Positions 9,258 through 17,587 of a stretch of 64,000 nucleotides of DNA are shown one piece after another. The DNA is taken from positions 806,001 to 870,000 of the forward strand of contig NZ_JONN01000001.1 in assembly GCF_000711715.1 (NCBI RefSeq), given 5' to 3'. This stretch comes from Sphingomonas astaxanthinifaciens DSM 22298. GTDB lineage: Bacteria > Pseudomonadota > Alphaproteobacteria > Sphingomonadales > Sphingomonadaceae. Under the pieces are notes generated by a model that worked only from the letters and a program-made list of their open reading frames with translations, made no database searches and was not told the origin of the DNA. The translations under genes and the position numbers were made by a program. Numbering within the stretch: the stretch's first letter is position 1; every line of letters starts with the position of its first letter.

Positions 9258-11167
9258 TCGCCGAGGCCGGCCTTGCCGCGCTGTGGCTCGCCGCCAGCCT
9301 TGCCCTGCTCCAGTTCGCGCTGTCGCTGCTCGGCAACCGGATCGGTGAGCTTCGGACGATGGTGGTGCCGGTCGCGGTCGCGCAGGGGCTGCTGACCCTG
9401 TTCAGCTTCGTCATGCTGATCTGGCTGTTCATCCGCACCGACACCAGCGTCCAGCTGGTCGTCGCCAACAGCCACAGCGCCAAGCCCTTCATCTACCGGG
9501 TCGCCGGGACCTGGGGCAATCACGAGGGCTCGATGCTGCTGTGGGTGACGGTGCTGACCGTCGCCGGCGCCTTGCTCGCACTGGTCGAACGGCGGCTGCC
9601 CGAGAAGAGCCTGCGCGCCACCCTCGGCGCACAGGCGCTGCTGGCCTTGGGCTTCTTCGGCTTCCTGCTGGTCGCGTCCAATCCTTATGCCCGGCTCAAT
9701 CCGGCGCCCGACAACGGGCAGGGGCTGAACCCGCTGTTGCAGGACCCGGGCCTCGCCTTCCATCCGCCGACGCTCTACCTCGGCTATGTCGGGCTCTCGA
9801 TCGCCTTCAGCCTCGCGGTGGGCGCGCTCGTCACCCGCGAGGTCGGCCCGGCCATGGCGCGCGCGATGCGGCCGTGGGTGCTCGGTGCTTGGGTCCTCCT
9901 CACCATCGGCATCGTCGCCGGATCCTACTGGGCCTATTACGAGCTCGGCTGGGGCGGCTGGTGGTTCTGGGACCCGGTCGAGAATGCGAGCCTCATGCCG
10001 TGGCTTGCCACCACCGCCTTGCTCCATTCCATCAACGTGCTGGCGGCGCGCGGGAGCTTGCGCGCCTGGACCATCATGCTCGCGGTGGTCGCCTTCTCCA
10101 TGTCGATGATCGGCACCTTCCTGGTGCGCTCGGGCATCCTCACCAGCGTCCACAGCTTCGCGGTCGATCCGACCCGCGGCAGCTTCATCCTCGGCCTGCT
10201 CGTCTTCTATACCGGCGGCGCGCTGCTGCTGTTCGCGCTCCGGGTCTCGAGCGTCCGCGAAGGCGCGCGCTTCGATCCCGTCAGCCGCGAAGGCGCGCTG
10301 GTCGCCAACAACCTTCTGCTCTCGGTGATCCTCGGCACGGTCTTCGTCGGCACGCTCTATCCGGTGCTGGTCGAGGCGGTCAGCGGCGACAAGATCTCGG
10401 TCGGCCCGCCTTATTTCAACGCGGTCACCGGCCCCATTGTGCTGATCCTAGCCGCGCTGCTCTTCATCGGGCCGCTGCTGCGCTGGCGCAAGGACAGCCG
10501 GCCGAACCTCCGCCGGATCGCCGCACCCGCGATCGTGACCGCCGTCGCGCTTGCCGCGACCTTCCTCGATCCCGCCATGGGCTGGCTCCCGCGCCTCGGC
10601 CTCGCCTTTGCCGCGGGCCTGGGAATCGCGAGCTTCCTCCCGCTCGCCGGCCGCAACCTGCGCCGCACCCCGCTCACCATCTGGGGCATGGTCGTCAGCC
10701 ACCTCGGCATCGCGGTGGCGATGGCCGGCGCCGCGGCCGATTCGAGCCTGACCCGCGAAACGCTCGCCGCCGCCCGCCCGGGCGAGGTGCTGAGCGTCGG
10801 GCCGTGGACCGTCCGCTTCGTCGGGGTGGATCCCGTCGGCGGGCCCAACTGGACCGCGATCGAGGGGCACCTCGTCGCGACCCGGGGCGACACCAGCATC
10901 CGCCTCGATCCGCAGAGCCGCTATTTCAGCAATCCCGCGACCGAGACCACCGAGGCCGCCATCACCACCCGGCTCGACGGCCAGCTCTACACCGTGCTCG
11001 GCCACCGCGAGGGTGACCGCTGGCAGCTTCGCCTGTGGTGGAAGCCGATGGTGACCCTGCTGTGGCTCGGCGGCGCGCTGATCGCGCTCGGCGGATTCCT
11101 CGCGCTCATCGGACGGATCCGCCGCGAGAAGAGCCGTCCGACCGTCTTTGCCGAGGCGCGGGCATGA
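9254..11167 (+). CDS. ccmF: Heme lyase subunit CcmF
   Basis: A large polytopic inner-membrane protein of 637 residues that ligates heme to apocytochrome c together with CcmH/CcmI. The WWD heme-binding signature GGWWFWDPVENASLMPW lies near residue 235, with conserved histidine-containing loops such as GTWGNHEGSMLLW and FHPPTLYLGYVG. Length and segment count are normal for the family. Its stop overlaps the ccmG start. Confidence 0.97.
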   Translation: MIAEAGLAALWLAASLALLQFALSLLGNRIGELRTMVVPVAVAQGLLTLFSFVMLIWLFIRTDTSVQLVVANSHSAKPFIYRVAGTWGNHEGSMLLWVTVLTVAGALLALVERRLPEKSLRATLGAQALLALGFFGFLLVASNPYARLNPAPDNGQGLNPLLQDPGLAFHPPTLYLGYVGLSIAFSLAVGALVTREVGPAMARAMRPWVLGAWVLLTIGIVAGSYWAYYELGWGGWWFWDPVENASLMPWLATTALLHSINVLAARGSLRAWTIMLAVVAFSMSMIGTFLVRSGILTSVHSFAVDPTRGSFILGLLVFYTGGALLLFALRVSSVREGARFDPVSREGALVANNLLLSVILGTVFVGTLYPVLVEAVSGDKISVGPPYFNAVTGPIVLILAALLFIGPLLRWRKDSRPNLRRIAAPAIVTAVALAATFLDPAMGWLPRLGLAFAAGLGIASFLPLAGRNLRRTPLTIWGMVVSHLGIAVAMAGAAADSSLTRETLAAARPGEVLSVGPWTVRFVGVDPVGGPNWTAIEGHLVATRGDTSIRLDPQSRYFSNPATETTEAAITTRLDGQLYTVLGHREGDRWQLRLWWKPMVTLLWLGGALIALGGFLALIGRIRREKSRPTVFAEARA

Positions 11168-11694
11168 GCCGGCGCCTGTGGCTGCTCCTGCCGCTGCTCG
11201 TCTTCGTTGGCTTCGTCGCGGCGGCGGCGTGGCGGCTGAGCGATCCGCCCGACACGACCATCAAGAGCCGCATGGTGGGCCGTGCCGTGCCCGCCTTCAC
11301 CGCCGCGCCGATGCTGCCCGGTCGTCCCGGTCTTGCCAGCGCCGAGCTCGGCCAGGGCAAGCCGCGGCTCGTCAATTTCTTCGCCAGCTGGTGCGTCCCC
11401 TGCATCGCCGAGGCGCCGGTCCTGCTCGAGCTCCAGAAGCGCGGCGTGGTGATCGACGGGATCGCGCTGCGCGACCAGCCGCAGGACATCGCCAAGTTCC
11501 TCGCCGACAATGGCGATCCCTTCCGGGCGATCGGCAGCGATCCCGTCGGCGAGGCCCAGATCGCTTTGGGCTCGTCGGGCGTGCCCGAGAGCTTCATCAT
11601 CGATGGCAAGGGCATCATCCGCTACCAGCACATCGGGCCGATTCTTCCCGAGCAGCTGGGTGAGGTGATGGACGAATGGGGGAAGGCGCGGTGA
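11164..11694 (+). CDS. ccmG: Thiol:disulfide interchange protein CcmG/DsbE
   Basis: A 176-residue membrane-anchored periplasmic thioredoxin-like protein that keeps the CXXCH cysteines of apocytochrome c reduced. It has an N-terminal transmembrane anchor, then the thioredoxin fold with active site FFASWCVPC near residue 80 and the cis-proline region SGVPESF. The ATG at 11164 overlaps the ccmF stop by 4 nt. Confidence 0.95.
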   Translation: MSRRLWLLLPLLVFVGFVAAAAWRLSDPPDTTIKSRMVGRAVPAFTAAPMLPGRPGLASAELGQGKPRLVNFFASWCVPCIAEAPVLLELQKRGVVIDGIALRDQPQDIAKFLADNGDPFRAIGSDPVGEAQIALGSSGVPESFIIDGKGIIRYQHIGPILPEQLGEVMDEWGKAR

Positions 11695-12185
11695 GCGCGG
11701 ACCCGCATCATCGTCCTTCGACTTCGCTCAGGACGAACGGGAACCTGCTGTCGTTCGTCCTGAGCGGAGCGAAGCGCAGTCGAAGGGCGCTGGCACTGGC
11801 GCTCGTCATTGGACTTGCCGTCCCCGCCCACGCCGACTCCAACCGTCCGCCGGCACCCTATGCCTACAAGCAGCTCGAGGACCCTCGCCAGGAAGCCGAG
11901 GCGACCGCGCTGATGGGCGAGCTTCGCTGCCTCGTCTGCCAGGGCCAGTCGATCCACGACAGCGACGCCGAGATGGCGGGCGACATGCGTCACCTCGTCC
12001 GCACCCGGATCAAGGCCGGCGAAAGCCCCGAAGACATCCGCGCCTTCCTGATCGACCGCTACGGCAGCTGGGTCAGCTACCAGCCGCGGCTCGACCGCGA
12101 GACCTGGTTCCTGTGGGCCTTTCCGCTGCTGCTGCTGGCGGTGGGCGGCTGGCTGGTCCTGCGCCGGCTGAAGGTGCGCCGCTGA
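11691..12185 (+). CDS. ccmH: Cytochrome c maturation protein CcmH (repeat-derived N-terminus)
   Basis: Periplasmic thiol-reductase of the heme ligation complex, 164 residues. The mature domain shows the active-site motif LRCLVCQGQSIHDSDAEMA and ends in a C-terminal transmembrane helix. The GTG at 11691 is chosen because it overlaps the ccmG stop (GTGA) like the other junctions in this operon; an ATG at 11676 would add five residues. Codons 8-33 are encoded by a family-1 palindromic repeat (11712-11787), so the N-region of the signal peptide is repeat-derived, while the hydrophobic core RALALALVIGLAVPAHA is normal. Confidence 0.9.
   Translation: MSADPHHRPSTSLRTNGNLLSFVLSGAKRSRRALALALVIGLAVPAHADSNRPPAPYAYKQLEDPRQEAEATALMGELRCLVCQGQSIHDSDAEMAGDMRHLVRTRIKAGESPEDIRAFLIDRYGSWVSYQPRLDRETWFLWAFPLLLLAVGGWLVLRRLKVRR
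11712..11787. repeat. Dispersed palindromic repeat, family 1, copy 2 (inside ccmH)
   Basis: Arms cgtccttcgacttcgctcag continuing to gacgaacg (11712-11739) and the inverse cgttcgtcctgagcggagcg continuing to aagcgcagtcgaaggg (11752-11787; the second arm carries an extra gagcgaagc-type insertion). The unit is translated as part of the CcmH N-terminus. Confidence 0.75.
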
Positions 12186-12901
12186 TGGCCTTCCTCTGGC
12201 TCCTCATCCTGCTGATCCTGACCGCGGGCGGGCTGTTCCTCGCCGGGCGGCTGCGCGGGGCGGCGCTGCAGGTGATGCTCGCCGTCCTCTTCGTCGGTGC
12301 CGCGGGCTATGCCTGGCAGGGCAGCCCGACGCTCGCCGGTGCGCCCAGGGAAGGCGAGGAATCGCCGCCCGCGCTGGTGCTTCGCGAGCCGCGCCAGGCG
12401 ATGCTCGGCACCTTCACCGCGGGCGAGAGCTTCCTCACCATCGCCGACAGCTTCGCCAGCCGCGGCAAGACCGCCGAGGAGATCGGTGCGATCCAGGCGG
12501 GGCTCAAGAAATATCCCGACAACCTCGCGCTCCGCATCGGGCTCGCCAATGCGCTGGTCGACCATGCGCAGATGATGACCCCGGCGGCCGAACTTGCTTT
12601 TGCCCAGGCCCGCGCGCTCGCGCCCAAGCACCCTGCCTCCTATTTCTTCGAAGGGCTCGCCCGCGCCCGTGCCGGCGACCAGGACCAGGGGCTCGCCCTG
12701 TTCCGCCAGGCGCTCGCCTTAACCCCGCCGGGGACGAGCTACCGGCCGATGATCGAGCAGGGGGTGGCGATGCTCTCGGGCGCGATCGCCGAGCAGCAGA
12801 TGCGCGTGCCGCCCGAGCATATGCGCGGGGGCGGGGTGGGTTCCGCGCCGGAGGACCGTCGTCCCCGCGAAGGCGGGGACCCCAGCCAGCCGAAGCGCTA
12901 A
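12185..12901 (+). CDS. ccmI: TPR-containing cytochrome c maturation protein CcmI/CycH-like
   Basis: A 238-residue protein with two N-terminal transmembrane segments followed by TPR-like helices (KKYPDNLALRIGLANALVDHA and HPASYFFEGLARARAGD, here split by spacers). In System I such proteins chaperone apocytochrome c to CcmF/CcmH. It is shorter than classical CycH (350-400 residues), as in other sphingomonads. The ATG overlaps the ccmH stop. The last ~15 residues (RRPREGGDPSQPKR) are encoded by a family-2 palindromic repeat and are probably not functional. Confidence 0.82.
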   Translation: MAFLWLLILLILTAGGLFLAGRLRGAALQVMLAVLFVGAAGYAWQGSPTLAGAPREGEESPPALVLREPRQAMLGTFTAGESFLTIADSFASRGKTAEEIGAIQAGLKKYPDNLALRIGLANALVDHAQMMTPAAELAFAQARALAPKHPASYFFEGLARARAGDQDQGLALFRQALALTPPGTSYRPMIEQGVAMLSGAIAEQQMRVPPEHMRGGGVGSAPEDRRPREGGDPSQPKR

Positions 12902-12934
12902 TCGCCTGAGGTCCCTGCCTTCGCAGGGACGACG
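12857..12934. repeat. Dispersed palindromic repeat, family 2 (GTCGTCCCCGCGAAGGCGGG), copy 1
   Basis: Arms cgtcgtccccgcgaaggcgg continuing to ggacccc (12857-12883) and inverse ggtccctgccttcgcaggga continuing to cgacg (12910-12934). The first arm encodes the CcmI tail. It lies between convergent ccmI and the DUF3072 gene and may work as a bidirectional transcription end. Confidence 0.75.
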
Positions 12935-12940
12935 CATTGG

Positions 12941-13165
12941 TCAGTCGCCCCGTCCGGTCTGCTCCTGCAGCGCGTCGATCTTCTTGCTCGCCTCGGCCTT
13001 CCTCAGCTCGGGGTCGAACTGCTCGCCCGCTTCCTCGCTCAGCGTCTGGAGGTAGCTCGCCTGCGCGCCGGTCATCGGCTCGTCGCCGGTGGTCCAGTGG
13101 TCGGGGTCCTTGACCGCATTGCCGGTCGGATGCGCCTTGGGGTCGGCGCTGATGTCGCTCGCCAT
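12941..13165 (-). CDS. DUF3072 domain protein, probable stress gene
   Basis: A 74-residue hydrophilic protein. Its second half, MTGAQASYLQTLSEEAGE then LRKAEASKKIDALQEQTGRG, matches the DUF3072 pattern, a short helical SAP-like motif of unknown role found in actinobacteria and proteobacteria. The ribosome site AAGGCAGGA sits just upstream of the ATG. The gene is preceded by a near-perfect EcfG promoter (13202-13226), so it probably belongs to the general stress response. Function is unknown. Confidence 0.8.
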   Translation of the reverse strand: MASDISADPKAHPTGNAVKDPDHWTTGDEPMTGAQASYLQTLSEEAGEQFDPELRKAEASKKIDALQEQTGRGD

Positions 13166-13203
13166 TTGTCCTGCCTTTTCAATTGAATGATCAGGCAGGA
13201 CAA
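13166..13203 (-). other. 11-bp inverted repeat covering the DUF3072 ribosome-binding site
   Basis: TTGTCCTGCCT (13166-13176) and AGGCAGGACAA (13193-13203) on the plus strand are exact reverse complements around a 16-nt loop. On the minus strand the ribosome-binding site of the DUF3072 gene lies within the arm nearest the start codon. In a transcript entering from alanine dehydrogenase the arms could pair and hide that site; in a transcript from the EcfG promoter most of the far arm would be absent. Confidence 0.55.
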
Positions 13204-13226
13204 CGACGATGTTCTTGTCTTGTTCC
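13202..13226 (-). promoter_or_regulatory. EcfG-type general stress promoter of the DUF3072 gene
   Basis: On the minus strand GGAAC (13222-13226), a 16-nt spacer, and CGTT (13202-13205) match the sigma-EcfG consensus GGAAC-N16/17-CGTT exactly. It lies just after the alanine dehydrogenase stop codon and about 40 nt upstream of the DUF3072 start. Confidence 0.7.
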
Positions 13227-13228
13227 GC

Positions 13229-14332
13229 TTAGGCCGCAGCCTCGAACGGCAGGTCGAGCGCCTCGGCGACCGCCTGGTGGCGGATCTTGCCGCCGCTGAC
13301 GTTCAGCCCGTTGGCGAGATGCGGATCGGCCTTCATCGCCGCCTCGGCACCGAGATTGGCGAGCTTGAGGGCGAAGGGCAGGGTCGCATTGTTGAGCGCG
13401 AAGGCGCTGGTCCGGGCGACCGCGCCCGGCATGTTGGCGACGCAATAATGGATGATGCCGTCGACCTCGAACACCGGATCGGCGTGCGTGGTCGCATGGC
13501 TGGTCTCGAAGCAGCCGCCCTGGTCGATCGCGATGTCGACCAGCACGGACCCGCGCTTCATGGTCTTGAGCATCTCGCGGGTGACGAGCTTGGGCGCGGC
13601 GGCGCCCGGCACCAGCACCGCGCCGATCACCAGCTCGGCTTCCTCGACCGCCTTGGCGATGGTCGCCTTGGAGGCATAAGCGGTCTTGATCTGGCTCGAG
13701 AAGAACATGTCGAGTTCGGCCAGCCGCTCGTTCGAAATGTCGTAGATGGTGACGTCGGCGCGCATGCCGACCGCCATCTGCGCGGCGTTGACGCCCGAGA
13801 CGCCCCCGCCGAGGATCGCGACCTTGGCCGGGGACACGCCCGGAACGCCGCCCAGCAGCACGCCGCGGCCGCCCTGTTCCTTTTCGAGATAATGGGCGCC
13901 GACCTGGACGCTCATCCGGCCCGCGACTTCGCTCATGGGCTTCAGCAGCGGGAGCGAGCCCGAGCGGCTGGTCACCGTCTCATAGGCGATGCAGGTCGCG
14001 CCGCTCGCCATCAGTCCCTCGGCCTGCGGCTTGTCGGCGGCGAGGTGGAGATAGGTGAAGAGCAGGTGGTGCGGCTTCAGCAGCGCGATTTCCTGTGGCT
14101 GCGGCTCCTTCACCTTGACGATCATCTCGGCGTGCTCGAACACCGAAGCGGCGTCGGGGAGGATGGTCGCACCGGCCTTCACATAAGCGCTGTCGGGGCA
14201 GTCGATCCCGTCGCCCGCACGGGTCTCGACGAAGACCTCGTGGCCCGCCGCGACCAGTTCCTTGACCGAGGCCGGGGTCAACCCGACTCTATACTCGTGG
14301 TTCTTGATTTCCTTGGGCACGCCGACGCGCAT
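13229..14332 (-). CDS. ald: Alanine dehydrogenase
   Basis: NAD-dependent enzyme interconverting L-alanine and pyruvate plus ammonia. The 367-residue length is slightly below the usual 370-375. It starts MRVGVPKEIKNHEYRVGLTP, the family signature; the lysine/histidine substrate residues lie in KVKEPQ and TYLHLAADK; the Rossmann nucleotide-binding loop is ILGGGVSGVNAAQMA near residue 172. It is divergent from kup, with a ~157-bp shared upstream region (14333-14489) in which I see no clear operator. Confidence 0.95.
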   Translation of the reverse strand: MRVGVPKEIKNHEYRVGLTPASVKELVAAGHEVFVETRAGDGIDCPDSAYVKAGATILPDAASVFEHAEMIVKVKEPQPQEIALLKPHHLLFTYLHLAADKPQAEGLMASGATCIAYETVTSRSGSLPLLKPMSEVAGRMSVQVGAHYLEKEQGGRGVLLGGVPGVSPAKVAILGGGVSGVNAAQMAVGMRADVTIYDISNERLAELDMFFSSQIKTAYASKATIAKAVEEAELVIGAVLVPGAAAPKLVTREMLKTMKRGSVLVDIAIDQGGCFETSHATTHADPVFEVDGIIHYCVANMPGAVARTSAFALNNATLPFALKLANLGAEAAMKADPHLANGLNVSGGKIRHQAVAEALDLPFEAAA

Positions 14333-14489
14333 GGGAACGATCGCCTTCTTGATGGTTGTGACGAGTGATGATGTTCGCGCGCGCCTATAGACCGGGTTCC
14401 GACGCCGACGCCAGCGGCCTGTGCCGCGGCGGGATGGTCCGTGCCGGTGGATTGCCGGGGCGCGGCCGCTTTGCTAGTGGCCCCGCCCG

Positions 14490-16442
14490 ATGAACGCCAC
14501 CGCGACCGGCGCGTCCGAGCCTGCCCCCGAAGCGGTGACGGAAACGAGCCATGCTCATGGACATGCTCCCCAGGGGTCGCTCGCCAAGCTGATGGTGGGC
14601 GCCGTCGGAGTCGTGTTCGGCGACATCGGCACCTCGCCCATCTACGCCTTCCGCGAGACCTTCGCCGGCCATCATGTGCTCGAGCCCGACCGGCTGCACA
14701 TCTACGGCGTCCTCAGCCTCATCTTCTGGTCGATGATGATCATCGTGACGCTGAAATATGTCACGATCATCATGCGCGCCGACAACAAGGGGGAGGGGGG
14801 AAGCCTCGCGCTCCTCGCGCTGATCAACCGATCGACCAGCAACACCCGCCGCTGGACCAGCGGGATCGTGCTGCTCGGAGTCTTCGCCACCGCGCTCTTC
14901 TACGGCGACAGCATGATCACCCCGGCGACCTCGGTGCTCTCGGCGGTCGAGGGCCTCGAGACCGTCAGTCCCGCCTTCACCCCGTTCGTGATCCCGCTCG
15001 CGGTCGCCATCCTGTTCGGCCTGTTCGCGATCCAGAGCCGGGGGACGGGGACCGTCGGCAGCCTGTTCGGCCCGGTAATGCTGACCTATTTCGCCGTGCT
15101 TGCCGTGCTCGGCGTCTATCATCTGTCGGACAGCCCGGGGCTGCTGATGAAGATGATCAATCCCTGGCACGCCTTCCACTTCTTCTGGCTCGAGCCGACC
15201 CGCGCCTTCATTGCCATGGGCTCGGTGGTGCTGGCGGTGACCGGGGCCGAGGCGCTCTATGCCGACATGGGCCATTTCGGCCGCCGCCCGATCCGCTACG
15301 CCTGGGTGCTGGTGCTGATCTGCCTGCTGCTCAATTATCTGGGGCAGGGCGCGATGCTGCTCGCCCAGTCCCCCGAGGGCGCGCGCGAGCTGGTCAAGAA
15401 CCCCTTCTTCTATCTCGCCCCCGAGCCGTTCCGGCTGCCGATCGTCCTGCTCGTGATCTGCGCCACCATCATCGCCAGCCAGGCGGTGATCACCGGCGCC
15501 TTCTCGGTCACCCAGCAGGCGATCCAGCTCGGCTTCATCCCGCGGCTGCGAATCCTCCACACCAGCGAGACCGCCGCGGGGCAGATCTACATCCCGGTCA
15601 TCAACTGGGCGCTGATGGTGATGGTGATCCTGCTGGTGGTCACCTTCCAGACCTCGTCCAACCTCGCCGCGGCCTATGGCATTGCGGTGACCGGCGCGAT
15701 GTTCATCGACACGCTGTTGCTGGCGGTCGTGTTCGGCGCGCTGTGGAAGTGGCCGGCGTGGAAGGCCTGGCCGCTGATCGGCCTCTTCCTGATCGTCGAC
15801 ATTCTCTATTTCAGCGCGAACCTCCTCAAGGTCCCCGACGGCGGCTGGTTCCCGCTGGTGGTCGGCCTCGTCGCCTTCACCCTGCTCACCACCTGGGCCA
15901 AGGGGCGCAAGCTGATGATGGACCGGATGGCCGAGGCGAGCCTGCCGATGGAGGTGTTCGTCAAGTCCGCCGCCGGCAGCGCGACCCGGGTCCCCGGCAC
16001 CGCGGTGTTCATGACCAGCAGCGCCAAGGGCGTCCCCCATGCGCTGCTGCACAATCTGAAGCACAACAAGGTGCTCCACGAGCGGATCATGCTGCTCACC
16101 GTGAAGATCGAGGACGTGCCCTACGTGCCCTTGCCGAAGCGCATGGAGACGCAGGACTATACCGCCGGCTTCTTCCGCGTGATCCTGCGCTACGGGTTCA
16201 TGGACGAGCTCAACATCCCCGAGGAATTGTCCAAGCTCGAAGGCTGCGGCCCGAAGTGCAAGATGATGGACACCAGCTTCTTCCTCGCCCGCCAGACCCT
16301 CATCTCCACTGCGCGCCCGGGCATGGCGAGCTGGCGCGAGCGGCTGTTCGCCTGGATGCTGCGCAACAGCGAAAGCGCGATGGAATTCTTCAAGCTGCCG
16401 CCCAACCGGGTGGTCGAGCTCGGAAGCCAGGTCGAGATCTAG
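14490..16442 (+). CDS. kup: Low-affinity potassium uptake protein Kup
   Basis: A 650-residue K+/H+ symporter of the KUP/HAK/KT family in the inner membrane. It has about twelve hydrophobic segments and a hydrophilic C-terminal domain. The N-terminal signature [19 protein letters not shown] is diagnostic, as is [15 protein letters not shown]. The first ~30 residues form a variable His/Thr-rich extension. It is monocistronic by position. I see no kdp genes nearby. Confidence 0.96.
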   Translation: MNATATGASEPAPEAVTETSHAHGHAPQGSLAKLMVGAVGVVFGDIGTSPIYAFRETFAGHHVLEPDRLHIYGVLSLIFWSMMIIVTLKYVTIIMRADNKGEGGSLALLALINRSTSNTRRWTSGIVLLGVFATALFYGDSMITPATSVLSAVEGLETVSPAFTPFVIPLAVAILFGLFAIQSRGTGTVGSLFGPVMLTYFAVLAVLGVYHLSDSPGLLMKMINPWHAFHFFWLEPTRAFIAMGSVVLAVTGAEALYADMGHFGRRPIRYAWVLVLICLLLNYLGQGAMLLAQSPEGARELVKNPFFYLAPEPFRLPIVLLVICATIIASQAVITGAFSVTQQAIQLGFIPRLRILHTSETAAGQIYIPVINWALMVMVILLVVTFQTSSNLAAAYGIAVTGAMFIDTLLLAVVFGALWKWPAWKAWPLIGLFLIVDILYFSANLLKVPDGGWFPLVVGLVAFTLLTTWAKGRKLMMDRMAEASLPMEVFVKSAAGSATRVPGTAVFMTSSAKGVPHALLHNLKHNKVLHERIMLLTVKIEDVPYVPLPKRMETQDYTAGFFRVILRYGFMDELNIPEELSKLEGCGPKCKMMDTSFFLARQTLISTARPGMASWRERLFAWMLRNSESAMEFFKLPPNRVVELGSQVEI

Positions 16443-16491
16443 GGCTTTCGGGCCCACGCAACCTTTTGCTTCGTCCGCGGCTTCACCGCGC

Positions 16492-17058
16492 ATGGATCAA
16501 ATCGCTTCCTGGATCGCGACCGTCGCGACCATCGCTGCCGCCTGCTTCACCGCCTCGAACCTCGGCAGCCGGGTGACGGGAATCGGGTTCATCATCTTCA
16601 CGGTGGGGTCCATCGCCTGGTTCACGACCGGGCTCCTCACCGGCCAGCCGGCCTTGATGTGGACCAATGTCGCGATGACGCTCCTCAACGCTTTTGGCGT
16701 CTGGCGCTGGCTCGGGCGGCAGGCGAAGCTCGAGGACGGGGCGAGCAAGGCCGCCGAGAAGAGCGCGGACGAGCCCGGCGAAGACCTGTTCGCCGCCTCG
16801 AGCCTCACCAGCGCCAAGCTTCTCGGCCGCGGGGGCCAGCCGCTCGGGAGCACGGTCGACGCGATGCTGAGCTGCGATGGGGGCAAGCTTGCCTATCTCG
16901 TCGTCGCCAAGGGTGGCGTGGCCGGGGTGGGGGAGACCTTCCGCCGGGTCGACTGGCATTATGCCGGGGTGCAGGAGGGGGCGGTGCATACCGACATGAC
17001 CCCGCGCGACTTCGAACGCCTGCCCGAGCTCCAGAAGGACAATTGGCCCGGAGCGTGA
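16492..17058 (+). CDS. Membrane protein with C-terminal PRC-barrel domain
   Basis: A 188-residue protein. Residues 1-80 hold three short hydrophobic segments (IATVATIAAACFTASNLG, GFIIFTVGSIAWFTTGLL and MWTNVAMTLLNAFGVWRWLG), an arrangement also seen in small membrane proteins of sphingomonads. After a charged linker, residues ~100-180 form a PRC-barrel-like beta domain (SSLTSAKLLGRGGQPLGSTV, then DAMLSCDGGKLAYLVVAKGG). PRC barrels often bind RNA or partner proteins; here the role is unknown. Confidence 0.75.
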   Translation: MDQIASWIATVATIAAACFTASNLGSRVTGIGFIIFTVGSIAWFTTGLLTGQPALMWTNVAMTLLNAFGVWRWLGRQAKLEDGASKAAEKSADEPGEDLFAASSLTSAKLLGRGGQPLGSTVDAMLSCDGGKLAYLVVAKGGVAGVGETFRRVDWHYAGVQEGAVHTDMTPRDFERLPELQKDNWPGA

Positions 17059-17095
17059 GCGACAACCCGCCAAAGGAAACGCGATTAGCGGTGCT

Positions 17096-17587
17096 TTGAT
17101 CGTAACCGCCGGGCTTCACCCGGAGGACTTCGCCTGGCTCGACGGCCAGCGCCGGGCCTATTTTCCGCCCGAGCGCAACCAGCTGTCGGCGCATCTCACC
17201 ATGTTCCACGCGCTCCCGCCCTCGGCCGAGAGCGAAGCCGCGCGATTGCTGTCCGAACTCGTCCGCCGCGAGGCCCCGCGCGCGACGGTGGCGGGACTGA
17301 TGAACCTCGGGCGCGGCGTCGCCTACCGTATCGTCTCGGACGACCTCGAGGCCATCCGTCGCGAGATCGCCGGGCATTTCCACGGGATGCTCACTGCCCA
17401 GGACGGGCAGGGGTGGCGGCCCCACGTCACCATCCAGAACAAGGCCGAGCCCGCGGCCGCGAAAGCCCTGCTGCGCGAACTCGAATCGCAATTCGCCCCG
17501 CGACCCTTGCGAATCGCGGGGCTCGAACTGCACCGCTACCTCGGCGGCCCGTGGGAACGCCTCGGCAAGTGGAGCTTCCGACCCTAG
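17096..17587 (+). CDS. 2'-5' RNA ligase / cyclic phosphodiesterase family protein
   Basis: A 163-residue 2H phosphoesterase-type protein. The two HxT motifs are HLTMF (about residue 34) and HVTIQ (about residue 107), the paired catalytic histidines of this superfamily. No ATG fits: the start used is TTG at 17096 (then ATCGTAACC), which gives the family-like N-terminus MIVTAGL; AAGGAAA at 17073-17079 is rather far upstream. Its stop overlaps the stop of the convergent DUF3775 gene by 4 nt. The physiological substrate is unknown. Confidence 0.82.
   Translation: MIVTAGLHPEDFAWLDGQRRAYFPPERNQLSAHLTMFHALPPSAESEAARLLSELVRREAPRATVAGLMNLGRGVAYRIVSDDLEAIRREIAGHFHGMLTAQDGQGWRPHVTIQNKAEPAAAKALLRELESQFAPRPLRIAGLELHRYLGGPWERLGKWSFRP

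Noticed and set aside
13166..13203. The inverted repeat upstream of DUF3072 as a simple intrinsic terminator for alanine dehydrogenase
   Set aside because: No U-run follows on the minus strand, and one arm coincides with the ribosome site of the next gene.
14385..16493. A 702-codon open frame on the minus strand opposite kup, and similar long frames opposite lon, bamA and icd (for example 25570-28218 and 52670-54700)
   Set aside because: They are antisense shadows: high-GC genes with GC-rich third positions rarely carry stop codons on the other strand. Their translations are low-complexity (Arg, Gly, Ala, His rich) and show no domains, while the sense proteins are clear.
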